From assembly GCA_937901165.1 (NCBI GenBank), contig CALCGS010000130.1, positions 1-7,000 of the forward strand: 7,000 bases of DNA, written 5' to 3'. Every line of letters starts with the position of its first letter. Position 1 is the first letter of the stretch. Below the pieces are notes generated by a model. That model was not told the origin of the DNA. It was given only the letters and a program-made list of their open reading frames with translations, and made no database searches. This stretch comes from an uncultured Alphaproteobacteria bacterium. Lineage in GTDB: Bacteria > Pseudomonadota > Alphaproteobacteria > Rs-D84. Shown one piece after another: positions 6,324 to 7,000 of the stretch. A program made the position numbers and the translations under genes.

Positions 6324-6351
6324 ATTATATCACATAAACAAATATAAACAA
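6324..6351 (-). promoter_or_regulatory. Promoter of the autotransporter gene
   Basis: On the minus strand, TTGTTT (6351-6346), a 16-base spacer and TATAAT (6329-6324) preceded by TGA as an extended -10. The leader would be about 20 bases and includes the Shine-Dalgarno sequence. The 11-mer TGTGATATAAT is identical in the promoter at 3080-3108. Confidence 0.6.
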
Positions 6352-6418
6352 TATTTTCTTATATGTAAATACAGATTTTTTGTTTATATTCTTAAAACCA
6401 CAGATTTAATTTTTCTTA

Positions 6419-6447
6419 TTGTTTTAAAAGTATAGATTTTTTATAAT
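6419..6447 (+). promoter_or_regulatory. Promoter of ligA, probably leaderless
   Basis: TTGTTT (6419-6424), a 17-base spacer and a perfect TATAAT (6442-6447). The ATG starts seven bases after the -10 box, where +1 is expected, and there is no Shine-Dalgarno sequence. It is divergent from the autotransporter promoter, with about 67 bases between the two -35 boxes. Confidence 0.6.
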
Positions 6448-6454
6448 ATACATT

Positions 6455-7000
6455 ATGACAAAAGTACCTGATTTATTTATTCGTGCCGAACACGATGATT
6501 TAATGCAAAAGTTATCTGCGTGGGATATTGCATATCATCAACAAGACGAACCGATTGTTGATGATGCAACTTACGATGCGGTTAAACATCGTGCGTTGGA
6601 AATCGAACAAGAATATCCCGAATTGGCAAAAAATGGCGCATCTGCACGTGTGGGGGCGGCTGTTTCTGATAATTTCAAATCGTATAATCATTCTGTGCCA
6701 ATGTTGTCAATATCCGATGTTTTTGACGAAAGAGAGGTTGCCGATTGGTATAACAAATTACAAGATAAACACGTTTTCATAGAATTAAAGGTTGACGGTT
6801 TGTCTTATTCTGCACGTTATGAAAATGGTGTATTGGTGCGCGCACTTACACGGGGCAGTGGGGTTACCGGTGAAGACATCACAGAAAATATAAAAACCAT
6901 CCCCGACATACCGCACAAATTAAACGGGACTTTTCCATCGGTGATAGAGGTTCGCGGTGAAGTATATATGTCGCGTTCTGATTTTTTTGCATTAAACGAA
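6455..7000 (+). CDS. ligA: NAD+-dependent DNA ligase LigA, N-terminal part
   Basis: The open frame runs off the window; 182 residues are visible of a protein normally near 670. LigA seals nicks in DNA during replication and repair, using NAD+ as AMP donor. The NAD+-binding Ia region is seen as YHQQDEPIVDDATYD (27-41). The adenylation domain follows, with VPMLSISDVF (81-90), the catalytic ELKVDGLS containing Lys112 (the KxDG nucleophile), TRGSGVTGEDITENIKTIP (132-150) and the VRGEVYMS motif (166-173). All key residues in the visible part are intact, so this is a functional gene cut by the window, not a broken one. The ATG at 6455 places the Ia motif at the usual distance from the N-terminus. 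No other ligA copy or operon partner is visible. Confidence 0.95.
   Translation, partial: MTKVPDLFIRAEHDDLMQKLSAWDIAYHQQDEPIVDDATYDAVKHRALEIEQEYPELAKNGASARVGAAVSDNFKSYNHSVPMLSISDVFDEREVADWYNKLQDKHVFIELKVDGLSYSARYENGVLVRALTRGSGVTGEDITENIKTIPDIPHKLNGTFPSVIEVRGEVYMSRSDFFALNE

Noticed and set aside
6528..6782. 84-residue open frame on the plus strand
   Set aside because: It is an alternative frame inside ligA, whose own frame contains all the conserved ligase motifs.

Overview
This 7 kb window is AT-rich and densely packed. It looks like chromosome from a Gram-negative bacterium: one gene encodes a large type V autotransporter ending in an outer-membrane beta-barrel with a C-terminal Phe, and the right edge carries the start of the housekeeping NAD+-dependent DNA ligase gene. 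Low GC content, short intergenic gaps, probable leaderless promoters and phage-derived muramidases would fit a reduced-genome or host-associated lineage, perhaps an uncultured gut alphaproteobacterium. That placement is a low-confidence guess from style, not from a marker gene.

Left block (27-1619): a small plus-strand ASCH-domain gene converges on, and overlaps by 17 bp, a minus-strand gene encoding a Nudix hydrolase fused to a second ASCH domain. Upstream of the latter on the minus strand is a DUF488 gene. ASCH domains bind RNA or nucleosides, Nudix enzymes hydrolyse nucleoside diphosphate derivatives, and DUF488 is uncharacterised. A nucleotide or RNA-modification clean-up theme is plausible but inferred.

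Middle block (1621-3174): two tandem related minus-strand genes of the GH108 muramidase (TtsA-like) family. The upstream copy has no signal peptide, keeps the EGGY catalytic motif and carries an N-terminal segment like the Cys/His tail of Mu gpF-type minor head proteins. The downstream copy has a Sec signal peptide and a degraded catalytic motif. It ends one base before the DUF488 start codon, so 2996 to 355 may form one transcription unit of four genes. The leader before the first gene is notable: a good promoter (3080-3108) is followed by two small, near-identical terminator-like hairpins before the start codon.

Right block (3175-7000): a 1040-residue autotransporter (minus) with eight GGAIYN-type repeats like those of chlamydial Pmp proteins, then a 157 bp divergent promoter region, then ligA (plus, truncated by the window edge). 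The autotransporter has a strong Shine-Dalgarno sequence. ligA and the first ASCH gene instead have their -10 boxes 6-7 bases before the ATG, which suggests leaderless mRNAs.

There is no CRISPR array, tRNA, rRNA, transposase or clear att site. No gene-free stretch exceeds 160 bp.
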